From positions 558,001 through 622,000 of the forward strand of contig VJWM01000019.1 in the NCBI GenBank assembly GCA_010909165.1: a stretch of 64,000 nucleotides of DNA, given 5' to 3'. The translations under genes were made by a program, and so were the position numbers. The stretch is from Anthoceros angustus. Lineage: Eukaryota > Streptophyta > Anthocerotopsida > Anthocerotales > Anthocerotaceae. Below the pieces are notes generated by a model. The model made no database searches and was not told where the DNA came from. It saw only the letters and a list, made by a program, of their open reading frames with translations. Below, piece by piece: positions 23,201-33,200 of this stretch. The first letter of the stretch is position 1. The number at the start of each line of letters is the position of its first letter.

Positions 23201-24205
23201 AGATGTTACAGTGTTAGACCACGTTGAAGCATCAGGTGCAGCAAGGAAATGAACACACGGTGGTGGAAGGCAATGGAGCACATTTACAACTTGAACCAAC
23301 AAGGAGCTGAAACACTAGAGACAGTGAAGGATATAGAGGCAAAAGCTAGCTTTCATGGAAAGCATGGCGCATACCATGTCCTTGAAGGATCGTGGCACCA
23401 TAATGGTGGAAAGAGGAGAGGAGAGGAAGAAGCAAATGTATCTCTCTCTCATTGAGATGAGGGCTTTGGGGGTATTTTATACCCTCCAGCAGGGCTCCCT
23501 AGGAAGCTCCACAAGAAGCCCCTAAGAAAGAGCACAAGAAGCTTCCTAGTGATTAGCTTTAGCTAAACTAATAATACTTAACTGACACCTAACTTAGACT
23601 AAGCGTATTAGTCTAAGTACATTGGGCTTTAATACGCGTATTAAGTGGGCTTTAAGTGGGAGGTTGTAAGGGTATACCCTTACAACCTCCCACTTAAAGA
23701 CCAATTTACCTTCGTAGAAGAATGGACTACCTCATGCCCATCAGTGTCCGAGCTTGTGCAAATTGCTCGTAGAGAGTCCCTTAGTAAGAATATCTCAGGT
23801 TCTGGTGTGAACCTTGACAAGTTGTACCCTCTTGTCGTCCAACACCTCTCGAATGAAGTGATACTTCACATCCACATGTTTAGTCTTCGCATGAAACACT
23901 GGATTCTTTGCCAATTGGATAGCACTCTGGCTATCACAATGCAACAGTGGCAGCTCAACCTTGATTCCCAAGTCTCCCACTAAACGAGCAAGCTATATGG
24001 CTTCCTTGCAAGCCTTAGTTGCTGCAACATACTCGGCCTCTGTGGTAGATAGCGTAATGCACGATTGCAAACGAGATCGCCATGAGACTGCCCCTCCAGT
24101 GCACATGAAGACATAACCTGATGTGGACCTCCTTTTGTCCATATCCCCTGCATATTCAGCATCTGTGTACCCAACCACACATGCATCTTCACTACCAAAA
24201 CATAT
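23160..24205 (-). mobile_element. Ty1/copia 3' part (RNase H and LTR), minus strand
   Basis: Read on the minus strand: CVVGYTDAEYAGDMDKRRSTSGYVF, TLSTTEAEYVAATKA, CDSQSAIQLA and TKHVDVKYHFIREVL, then degenerate HT..DILTKGLS, then an LTR beginning near TGTAAGGG. It is the downstream half of the element at 26049-27487, split by the insertion at 24206-26044. The RNase H end and LTR are an inverted copy of 18330-19012. Confidence 0.88.
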
Positions 24206-24627
24206 AACAGCATAATATTTGAAGCGGCTGAATATACATCAAGCGGCTTTTGACGTGAATATACGCGAAACGGGGTTTTCGATGGGCATTGAAATGTGTA
24301 TTTGAGCATACCCTGCAGAAGAAGGCACACAATTAGGGTGTCGTAGAGAATTTTATATATTTTAGCGGCTTACAATGGTAGACGAAGGATTTGACCTATA
24401 GGTAGACCATTGTTTTCAATGGAAATGATGCCCATGTCGTTAGTGCATGCCATTCGTTAAACAACAGTAAATGAACATGGGCGACCATCTCTGCAGCAGC
24501 ATCGAAGGGAATGCATACGGCTATTTCTATATGCGTGCTATACATCCAATCCGAACGGTCGATGTCATTATGTACAGCGGGGCGTGAAGACCCTAAACAC
24601 GCCGTAAGTGACACACCTAGGCGCGGC

Positions 24628-24680
24628 ATGCGGCGCCAAGTCATGCTCAAAGGCTACGTGCATTGGGCGCCGCATGCCGG
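24628..24680. repeat. Stem-loop of GC-rich arms
   Basis: GGCATGCGGCGCC (24628-24640) pairs with GGCGCCGCATGCC (24668-24680) around a 27-base loop. It lies inside the TIR element and is related to the perfect palindromes at 24903 and 25817. Confidence 0.75.
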
Positions 24681-24902
24681 CGCCAAGATTCATGGCCTTT
24701 GGCAATGACCGGACGTCCAACAAACACTTTCCTTCCCGAGAAACTACGAACCGTAATGGCTTCTCCGGTTGCTCAACATCGGTTAGACACCCTAGGCTAG
24801 TGGCTAAGAAACCACCAACCGTGATGGCTTCTCGGTGGCTATCAAAACAAGGAGCATGGGGAGCATAAGGGCATGATGAAGAAGAAGAAGAAAATGAGGG
24901 CA

Positions 24903-24930
24903 TGAGGGCGCCGGCATGCCGGCGCCCTCA
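24903..24930. repeat. Perfect 28-bp palindrome
   Basis: Perfectly self-complementary sequence centred on GCCGGCATGCCGGC, inside the TIR element. A related 22-bp palindrome is at 25817-25838. Confidence 0.9.
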
Positions 24931-24967
24931 TTTCAACATATACTTTGTGCCTCAATTATTTGTATAT

Positions 24968-25045
24968 GGGAAAGTTAATGGAGTGGTAAGCCCCTAAAGT
25001 TGGAAATAAGAGGTCTTGAGTTCAAGTCTTCTTCTAGGGCCGCAT
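24968..25045 (+). ncRNA. tRNA-like (SINE-like) module
   Basis: Possible Pol III promoter: an A-box-like TTAATGGAGTGGTAAGC near 24976 and a B-box-like GAGTTCAAGTC near 25018. The spacing is about 40 bp, as in tRNA-derived SINEs. No clean cloverleaf can be drawn, so it is a relic at best. Confidence 0.4.
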
Positions 25046-25714
25046 CGGCCCCTGTAAAATGAATATATGTATCGAAATGAGCATAGTATGTGTAGGAATA
25101 GGTAATATATGTATCGAAATGAGAGCATAGTATATGTATCGAAATGAGAGCATAGTATGTGTTGTAAAAGTGATTGGTTTGGTTTAAATTCCTTATTCTA
25201 ATAATTTGTATACTTGAACTCAAAATCATGGAAATTATTTTAAATTTCAAAGGTTTTCTAAGCACGCTTGAAATTACCCATGCCCTAATATTCATGATCT
25301 CAAATTTCACTTGAATCGGAATGGAGAAGAGAGACATGACACGCCAAGTTTCTTCCCTATTCTCGAGTCTGTAGGCGACTATCTTTCTCTGAGGTCATAG
25401 CAATTGAATCGTTTTTGTATGTTGGACACCATCTTTGTGAGCGACCAAGGCTGGTGATCGGAAGTGTGAAAGGTGGTGTGTTTTTCTCATTCTCTTGCGC
25501 AAGCAAGCGTGGCCTAATATATGTAAGTCATAATGTGCATGGGTGCGGGACAAGTGGTTGTAAGCCCTAGTGTTAATGCGAACGCAGCACCGCCATAGAA
25601 AACCTATTTAAGGACGCCGCATGCCGCCTATGGAGGGAGCATAAGAGCATAGGGTGCTAGCATATTGGCACCTTCATTGATATATGTTATTTGCATATCA
25701 TAAAATTTTGTTGT

Positions 25715-25795
25715 CTCCTAAAGTTGGTAAAGTGGTAAAAACTCGGCTAAGAATCATAGATCGCGAGTTCGAGATCCAATTATAGTTTTTATATT
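25715..25795 (+). ncRNA. Second tRNA-like (SINE-like) module
   Basis: A-box-like TTGGTAAAGTGG at 25724 and B-box-like GAGTTCGAGATCC at 25765, 41 bp apart. It resembles a tRNA-derived sequence and lies close to the palindrome at 25817, as the first module lies close to the palindrome at 24903. Confidence 0.45.
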
Positions 25796-25816
25796 AGTTA
25801 AGTTGAGTTTCTTTTG

Positions 25817-25838
25817 GGGCGCCGGCATGCCGGCGCCC
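25817..25838. repeat. Perfect 22-bp palindrome
   Basis: Self-complementary sequence with the same GCCGGCATGCCGGC core as at 24903-24930. Confidence 0.9.
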
Positions 25839-26044
25839 ACACACATGCGCCGTGCACCATACCTGGAGGCAAAATTTTGTCCAAACGGACCAAACCGCGA
25901 CGGGGCACGCAGTAACAAGACCCAAATGCGTAAACCGAGAACATTAAGAATCATGGGTTTTGGGACTGTACAGTGAATCTGAAATTGGTCCGGGGTTTCT
26001 GAAAGCGGCTTCGTATATTCAGCCGCTTCAAATATTATCGTGTT

Positions 26045-27487
26045 ATATGCACAAAGCTTTTGTACCATTCAGATACCTCATAACTCCTTTTACTGCCTCC
26101 CAATGCTTCTTGCCAGGGTTTGACATAAACCTGCTAACCACTCCCACTGCAAAGGCAATGTTAGGACGTGTAGCAATCATTGCATACATCAAACTCCCTA
26201 CAGCTGATGAGTATGGGACCTTCTCCATTTCAGCTTTGTCCTCCTCAGAGCTTGGGCAATCCGCGCTTGAAAGTTTCATATATGGAGGCAATGGAGTACC
26301 CAATGGTTTCCCCTTCTCCATGTTGAAACGTTGAAGCACCCTGTTAATGTATTCCGTCTGAGACAAATAAAGCAGACGCTTATGTCTATTCCGACGAATA
26401 CGCATGCCAAGTATATGGCTCGCCTCTCCCAAGTTTGTCATTTCAAATTGAGCATTCAACTTTGACTTCAACGCTGAAATCTCATAAGTACCGTTTCCAG
26501 CAATTAGCATATCATCCACATAGAGGATCAAAATGAGCAACCTTTGATCCTTAGCTTGCTTCGTATAGCTTGTATCCTTAGCTTGCTTCGTATAACTTCG
26601 TAAGCTTTGATCCTTAGCTTGCTTCGTAGCAATGATCCTCATCGCTACGTTTGTAGCCTTGAGAAAGCATAAATGAGTGGAACTTGTGATACCACTCTAT
26701 GGGTGCCTGTTTCAAACCATAAAGGCTCTTCCTTAACCTGCACACCAGATTCTCTTTGCCCTTCTCAACAAAACCTTCTGGTTGCTGCATGTAGACGTCC
26801 TCTTAAAGGTCACAATGCAAGAATGTCGTCTTGACATCCATCTGTACAAGTTCCATATCATTCATGGCAACCAAAGCAAGAACACATCGCAAAGTTGTCA
26901 TTTTGACTACTGGTGAGAAAATCTCATCAAAGTCAATGCCTTGTTGTTGCTTGAAACCCTTAGCAACCAATCGTGCCTTGTACTTTGGTTTGCCATCATG
27001 GGGTATGACCTTCATCTTGTACACCCATTTGCACGGTAGTGCCTTCTTATCCCTAGGCAACCGAACCAACTCCCAAGTTTGGTTCTTATGCGAAATAATT
27101 CATTTCGATCGCATGGCCTTCTCCCACTTCTGTTTGTTACTCATTGACATGGCCTCTTTGTAAGAAGAGGGTTCCCTACAATCTGTCAACATGACATAAT
27201 CCAGAGATGGATCATACCTGCCATGAGGTCGTGTAATCCTGCCTGACCTACGAAGCACAGGCACCTCTATAGGAGTTTGTTCAACTTTTGGTTCATCTAC
27301 CGGTGGAGGAATGTGCTCCTCCACATTACCACGGTTATCAACCTGGGCTCTGGGGGTATTTATACCCTCTAGCAGGGCTTAGCTGATTAGCTTAGTGATT
27401 AGCTTTAGCTAAACTAATGATACTTAACTGACACCTAACTTAGACTAAGCGTATTAGTCTAAGTACATTGGGCTTTAATACCCTTAC
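26045..27487 (-). mobile_element. Ty1/copia pol remnant (reverse transcriptase) joined to a 5' LTR fragment
   Basis: The minus strand begins at 27487 with about 135 bp of LTR (TGTAAGGG, a TATAAATA box near 27360). It runs straight into pol: VLRRSGRITRPHGRYDPS, CKWVYKMK, KARLVAKGF, FSPVVKMTTLR, VQMDVKTTFLH, then LYVDDMLIAGN, LGMRIRRNR and GSLMYAMIATRPNIA. Gag, protease and integrase are missing, so this is an internal deletion derivative. A stop follows TTFLHCDL. A TKQAKD unit is triplicated just before YVDD (26547-26629). It continues at 23160-24205. Confidence 0.9.
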
Positions 27488-27629
27488 AGTCCTCAATTGC
27501 AACAATTTTGCAATGCCATTTGGCATCAAAGGATAATAGAAATTGAGATTCATAAGTCCGAGTCTAGTGAATCAGAGTCCTCTAGCGATGCTTTTCTCAA
27601 CTTACGCTTGCAGTGTGCCTCGTATAATA

Positions 27630-28420
27630 TTAAGCACTACTAGTACTTGGAGCAATGACTCTAGCACAATCTTCCTTGTAACATGGCATTCCTAGTTTTG
27701 TTATGTCGTTTACATCATCACTGCCTTCTGCGGTACTAGTTGGTTGCCTTGCATGTCGGCTCCTACTCGAACTTGCTAAGCCAACTTCAAATAAAGCATG
27801 TTGAGCAGCTCTACTTGCCTCCTTTGTTGCATTCCGCTCTAGGAGACTTTGGCGAAGTTCTTCCATATCAATATCATCATTCAAAGCATCCTCGGCTTGG
27901 TCAACCTATTCTTATCGGAAGCTGACTTTATGCACCTTGCAAATGTTGTATAGCACAAGACAGGCAAATATAATAGAAGGCATATTTTTAAGAGCCCGTC
28001 ATACCTTTTCAAAAGAACTCTAAACCTGCACTTCAGCATTCCAAAGGCCCTTTCAATACACATCTTGCTATGCAAAAAACCCATCTTTGCTTCCACGAAA
28101 GAAAGTGAACATGTACAACCTTGGCCAGTACCCAACATCTGCAAGTAAGGCATATTCTCCCATAACACCTTGCTCACACCTGTCCCCTATGTGTGACCGC
28201 TTGAAAAGATTCCAGGCATTACAATTACCACACCAACCATAATCATAATCCCAAAAAACACCCTCAACATTGACCACTAACGGTAACATACATGAAAAAT
28301 AGTCCGATTGTAATAATCAGCTGCATTGCTTTTTGGGCCAATTATGGGTATGTGAGAACCATCCATTGCACCAGTCTCTCGTATGGAATGCCACGAAGAG
28401 CTTGGAACTCTTGCGCAGAC
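27630..28420 (-). mobile_element. PIF/Harbinger transposase relic
   Basis: Minus-strand pieces in different frames follow the order of a HARBI1-like DDE transposase: GAMDGSHIPIIGP (28346-28372), VVNVEGVFWDYDYGWCGN, LFKRSHIGDRC, VMGEYALLADVGY, then KMCIERAFGMLKCRFRVLLKR. A charged C-terminal piece follows (DMEELRQSLLERNATKEASR). Frameshifts separate the pieces, so it is inactive. Terminal repeats were not identified. Confidence 0.85.
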
Positions 28421-29390
28421 CTTTCTTATAAATATGTGTCCGTTTGGCCTAAGCCATTTGGCATAGGTGGGCCAGGATCAACCGCCCAATGGAAACGCGG
28501 GGTGGTGCAAAGAGTGCATACCTCGATGCACAAGCCTATATGTGAGCATGTCATCATCAACCCTCCGGGTTGGGTGACAGAGGGGTGCGGGACAGCCAAG
28601 ATCCACACGTATGCCCCCATCCAAATGGGAGATCCACAAGTGTATGCGATTTGATATACTCTTGCGCCCATTAAGAAGGATTCAAGGTAAATTGATCAAG
28701 TTGGCTCATGTTGCGTTTGAGAGGGAGAGTGAGGAAGATTTTCTCCCTATACTTGGCTCCTCTAATTTAATGGAAACTTAATGTAGGCCTTTGTAATCCA
28801 TTTACAACAAATTGCTGTAATTTTAATTTGTAAATTCTTTTTCGCAAAAACCAAGGGTTGTGCTAAAGCGTACCACATCCGTAAGAACGGGATAGGTCTC
28901 CCCCTATCCTGTGTGGTGGCTTTCTTTTGGCAACTTGTTTTCATCGCCGTACAGAGAGCATTGGCCAACACTATTTTTAGGACGACTTCGAATGCAGGAG
29001 TTGCTGCATCTTCAGCTTGAGTGGTAAGTCAGCCCCTCCTTATCCTAGATTACGACATCTTGGGAGTGGTAGGTAACTCCATGGTAGACACTCGTGGGAG
29101 CTAGTCCCTCTTTTGGCCGAGGGCCCTTTCGTGGGTTGTTCTCCGCTGCCTCGATATACCCAGGACTTCTCATCTCTGCTTATTTTATAAAGTCTCCACG
29201 TTCTATCTAAACCCTCGGGAGACTTGCTTGATTAGAGGTTCTCCCCAGACAATGGTTATCAAACAATAATGTTAATGTTTCATTTATTTATAAGCTTAAA
29301 AAGTATAAGGAAACTTTTTACCGGGGCGTAGCGGTTTGTAGTTCCTGTGAAGAGTGGGAATGTGAATAGTGGGAAGGTGAAGAGTGGGAA
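28421..29390. other. No gene seen
   Basis: Short frames without domain character. Four copies of a ~17-bp unit (GTGGGAATGTGAAGA) at about 29350-29405 repeat the 3' end of the adjacent tRNA-like sequence. Confidence 0.35.
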
Positions 29391-29471
29391 TGTGAAGAGT
29401 GGGAATCAAATCCACGACCTTTCATACCAGAATCTCAATATGGAGCCGAAGATCAACTCGGCCATCCTAAC
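29391..29471 (-). tRNA. tRNA-Leu-like sequence, degenerate (pseudogene or SINE head)
   Basis: An 81-base minus-strand sequence with tRNA-Leu order. The acceptor stem pairs in 6 of 7 positions. AGGATGGCCGAG gives the A box and a GCCG/CGGC D stem. A TTGAGAT loop gives anticodon GAG (Leu). The T arm GTGGA/CCCAC has one mismatch. The anticodon stem and T stem mismatches and the short variable arm argue against function. Tandem copies of its own 3' end follow downstream, as in a SINE. Confidence 0.45.
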
Positions 29472-29610
29472 ATCATGTATTGCTTTATGTATTGTTTGAA
29501 TTTTCAATCAGGCAATGGGCCCCGTGTCCGCGCTTGCGGGCGAGCAGTAGGTACCGGGACGGACCGGACCGCATGGGAGAGGCAGCCGCGCGGTTGAGGA
29601 GTTGAGGATG

Positions 29611-29740
29611 GGGCATGGTTGGGCATGGTTGGGCGTGGTTGGGCGTGGTTGGGCATGGTTGGGCATGGTTGGGCATGGTTGGGCATGGTTGGGCATGGTT
29701 GGGCATGGTTGGGCATGGTTGGGCATGATTGGACATGGAT
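29611..29740 (+). repeat. 10-bp minisatellite, 13 units
   Basis: Thirteen head-to-tail decamers of GGGCATGGTT (two with GGGCGTGGTT, the last two diverged). Because 10 is not a multiple of 3, all three minus frames stay open and give the same PNHAQPCPTM periodic peptide. Confidence 0.95.
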
Positions 29741-30201
29741 AGAGCGGATGTCCCGGTCAAAACCGGAGGACTTTCGTTCTCCGTGAGACTGCGGATTCGA
29801 TACAAGAGATGGTGAAATCAAGAGATTGTGGAAAGCACTCTGCAAGGCTTGCGTTCCGTTAGAGGAGGTGTGTGAGCCAGAAACCAGCCCACTAATTGCT
29901 CTCATGCGCACACATACCGAAATTAGCTTACAGAACGTCTCATTGCTGGGCATGAAAGTAAGGAGGCGTCATATTTCGTTGAATGCAAATCATGTGATGT
30001 GCGTCTCACAAATGCCTCCATCACGCCTTCAGAAACGAGGCTCTATGATAAGATGTTCTATGGAATCGGTCCCAACGGGTTTGTAGTATTGTCCATTTCG
30101 GTCATGAGGATTTTCCAGCTGATGGCGCCTCGTTGCTGAATCATCCTGACTGCTGACGGGCTGCCGTTTCTGGCATCTTTTGTTCGTTCCAGCGGAGAGC
30201 C
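29741..30201. other. 5' flank of the large PPR gene
   Basis: No gene or clear repeat is seen. Promoter and 5' UTR of the gene starting at 30202 are expected here. Confidence 0.35.
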
Positions 30202-33200
30202 ATGGGAGTTTGGGGCGTTGCCCTTGAGTCACGCAGAGGGCCAGGGGAGCCTATATGGGGAATGCGGACTCAACAAAATGGTGAACTATTGGATCTTCCA
30301 GGAAGAGCTCCCGCTCGCCTGGCTTCAAGGAACAAACAGTCGGAGCGGACCCAATTCGGGAGGTGCAGCACGGTCGCAAGAAAGCCAGCCCATCCAAGCG
30401 ATATGGGCGTAACGGCTGAAACCGTGAGCAAGCTGTGTCTTGAGGGCCATCTCATGGAGGCTGTTGAGGCTTTGGAAGTTTTCGTGGGGACAGACAGTTC
30501 TATCTCCAGATCTCTCTTTTACACTGTTCTGAAGAAATGCGTAGTGCAGAAGGATTTGGTTTTGGGCAGCCGCGTCCATGCCTTGACGGTGAGGAAGGGC
30601 TACCAGTCGGATACGTTCCTGGGCAACCACATCCTGCGAATGTATGCTTCTCATGGGATGTTACAAGATGCGATGGCCGTGTTTGAAGCCGTTGCCGAAC
30701 CAGATGCCTTCATGTGGTCTTCCATAATTTCTGTGCATGTTAAACAAGGACAAGACAGACAGGCCATACAACTCTACAGACGGATGCGCAGGTCCAATGT
30801 GAAGCCAGATGGCCATGTATTCGTGGCAGCCCTTCAGGCTTGCGCAAGGGCATCAAACTTGAAAGCTGGGCAGCAGGTCCATTCTGATGTGTTGGACAGT
30901 GGCTTGGACCGTGATTTGTTTGTTCGTAACGCTTTGGTGACCATGTATGCAAAATGTGGCAGCTTGCACGAGGCTCAAAGGGTGTTTGACAGACATGGTG
31001 ACAAAGATGTGGTGACCTGGACTGCAATGATAGCAGGATATTCCCAGCAGGATATGGGGCTGGAAGCCCTTCGTCTGTACAGTGCTATGCAAGAAGAAGG
31101 TATTGCTGTACCCAATTCCGTGACATACAAGTGCCTCTTGCAAGCATGCGCAAGTGTAGGCCCCCCGGCATTGAAGACGGGGAAGCAGCTTCATGCGCAA
31201 ATTAGAAGACAAGGACACCAACTTCATGTGTCTATAGCCAACAGTTTGGTTAACATGTATGCAAAGTGTGGCAGCTTGGAGGATGCTAAACGAGTCTTTG
31301 TTGGACTTGGTCAGAAGGATGTGGTGACGTGGACTACCATGATATCAGGGTTTTCCCAGCAGGGCATGGGACAGGAAGCTCTTGGTCTATACAGTGCTCT
31401 GCGGAAGGAAGGGATTGCTGTACCCAATTCCGTGACTTTCGTGTGTCTCCTGCAGGCATGTGCAAGTGTGGGTGCCCCAGCGTTAGAGAGAGGGAAGGAG
31501 CTTCATGTGCAAATCAGAGAACGAGGACTTGAAGCTGATGTGTTTGTTGCCAACAGTTTGGTGAACATGTATGCAAAGTGTGGTAGCTTGGAGGATGCGC
31601 AGACTGTGTTTGAAGGACTTGGTCAAAAAGACGTGGTGACATGGAATGCCATGATAGCAGCATATTCTCAGCGGGGAATGGGGAAGGAAGCCCTTCAGCT
31701 GTACAGTGCTATGCAAAAAGGAGGCATGGCTGTGCCCGATTCTGTGACGTTTGTGTCTCTCCTGCAGGCATGTGCAAGTTTGAGCACCCTGGGGTTGGAG
31801 AAGGGCAAGCAGCTCCATGCGCAAATCAAAGAAGGAAGATTTGGAGCTGATAGGTTTGTAGCAAACAGTTTGGTGAACATGTATGCCAAGTGTGGCAGCT
31901 TGGAAGATGCGCAGAGAGTGTTTGACGGGCTGGATCGAAAGAATGTGGTGACGTGGAATGCCATGATAGGTGGGTATTCCCAGCAGGGCATGGGGCAGAA
32001 TGCTCTTGGTCTCTACAGTGCTATGCAAGAAGAAGGCGTGACTGAACCCAATGCCGTAACATTTGTGTCCCTCTTACAGGCATGTGCGAGCATCGGGACC
32101 CAAGCATTGGAGATGGGTGAGCAGCTTCATGTGCAAATCAAAGAACGAGGACATGAAGCCGATGTGTCTGTAGCCAACTCTTTGGTGCACATGTATGCAA
32201 AGTGTGGCAGTTTCGAAAGTGCACAGAGGGTGTTTGAAGGCATTTCAGCACCCGATTCTGTGACATACGTGTGCCTCCTGAAGGCTTGTGCCTCTGTGGG
32301 CAGCACCGCATTGGAAAAGGGGAAGCATCTTCATATGCAAATCAGGGAACGAGGACTTGAAGCTGAAGTGTTTGTTGCCAGCAGTTTGGTGAACATGTAT
32401 GCTAAGTGTGGCAGCTTGGAAAATGCTCAGAGAGTATTTGACGGCCTTGGTCAGAAGGACGTAGTGACGTGGACTGCCTTGATATCAGGTTATGTCCAGC
32501 AGGGCAAGGGGCAGGAAGCTCTTCGTATGTACAGTGCTATGCAAAAAGGCGGCATGGCTGTACCTGATTCCGTGACACTGGTTTGCCTCCTGCAGGCGTG
32601 TGCAAATGTGGGCACCCCGGCAGCGTTGGAGAAGGGGAAACATATTCACGCCCAAATCAAAGAACGAGGACACGAAGCTGACGTGTTTGTAGCCAACAGT
32701 CTGGTGAACATGTATGCAAAGTGTGGCAGCTTGGAAGATGCACAGAGAATATTCGACAGGCTTGGCCAAAAGGATGTGGTGACATGGAACGCCATGATAG
32801 CAGGGTATTTCCAGCAAGGTATGGAGCAGCATGCCCTTCGCCTCTACAGAGCCATGCAAGAAGAAGGCACGGCTGAACCCAACGCCGTAACATTCGTGTG
32901 CCTCCTACAGGCATGTGCGAATGTGGCAGCCTTGCATCTGGGCAGGCAGCTTCATGCACAAATCGTGGAACAGGGGCTTCAATCTGATGTCTGTGTAGCC
33001 GGCAGCCTGATCAACATGTATGCCAAGTCCGGGAGCATGGTTGACGCTCAGCAGGTGTTCGATGCGCTGCCCGAACAGGACATCGTCGTCTGGAACGCAC
33101 TGATTGCAGGCTACACCAGCCAGGGAGACAGCAAGTTGGTCTTCCACTTGCTCCAGACAATGAGGGCGGATGGCATACATCCAGACAGCATCACATTCCT

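Larger units (their letters stand above)
24206..26044. mobile_element. 1.84-kb non-autonomous TIR transposon inserted in copia
   Basis: Terminal inverted repeats of 32 bp lie at 24206-24237 and 26013-26044, differing at two bases. ATAT flanks both ends (24202-24205 and 26045-26048). Removing the element and one ATAT restores the copia frame exactly, joining KALCI to CFGSEDACVV. AAGCGGC motifs recur inside both ends. No transposase frame exists, so it is non-autonomous. The palindromic flank leaves open whether the duplication is ATAT or TA, so the superfamily is undecided. Confidence 0.9.

Noticed and set aside
29485-29953. Minus frames with PNHAQPCPTM repeats, up to 149 codons
   Set aside because: All three frames are open only because the 10-bp minisatellite lacks stops. 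The periodic peptide is an artefact.
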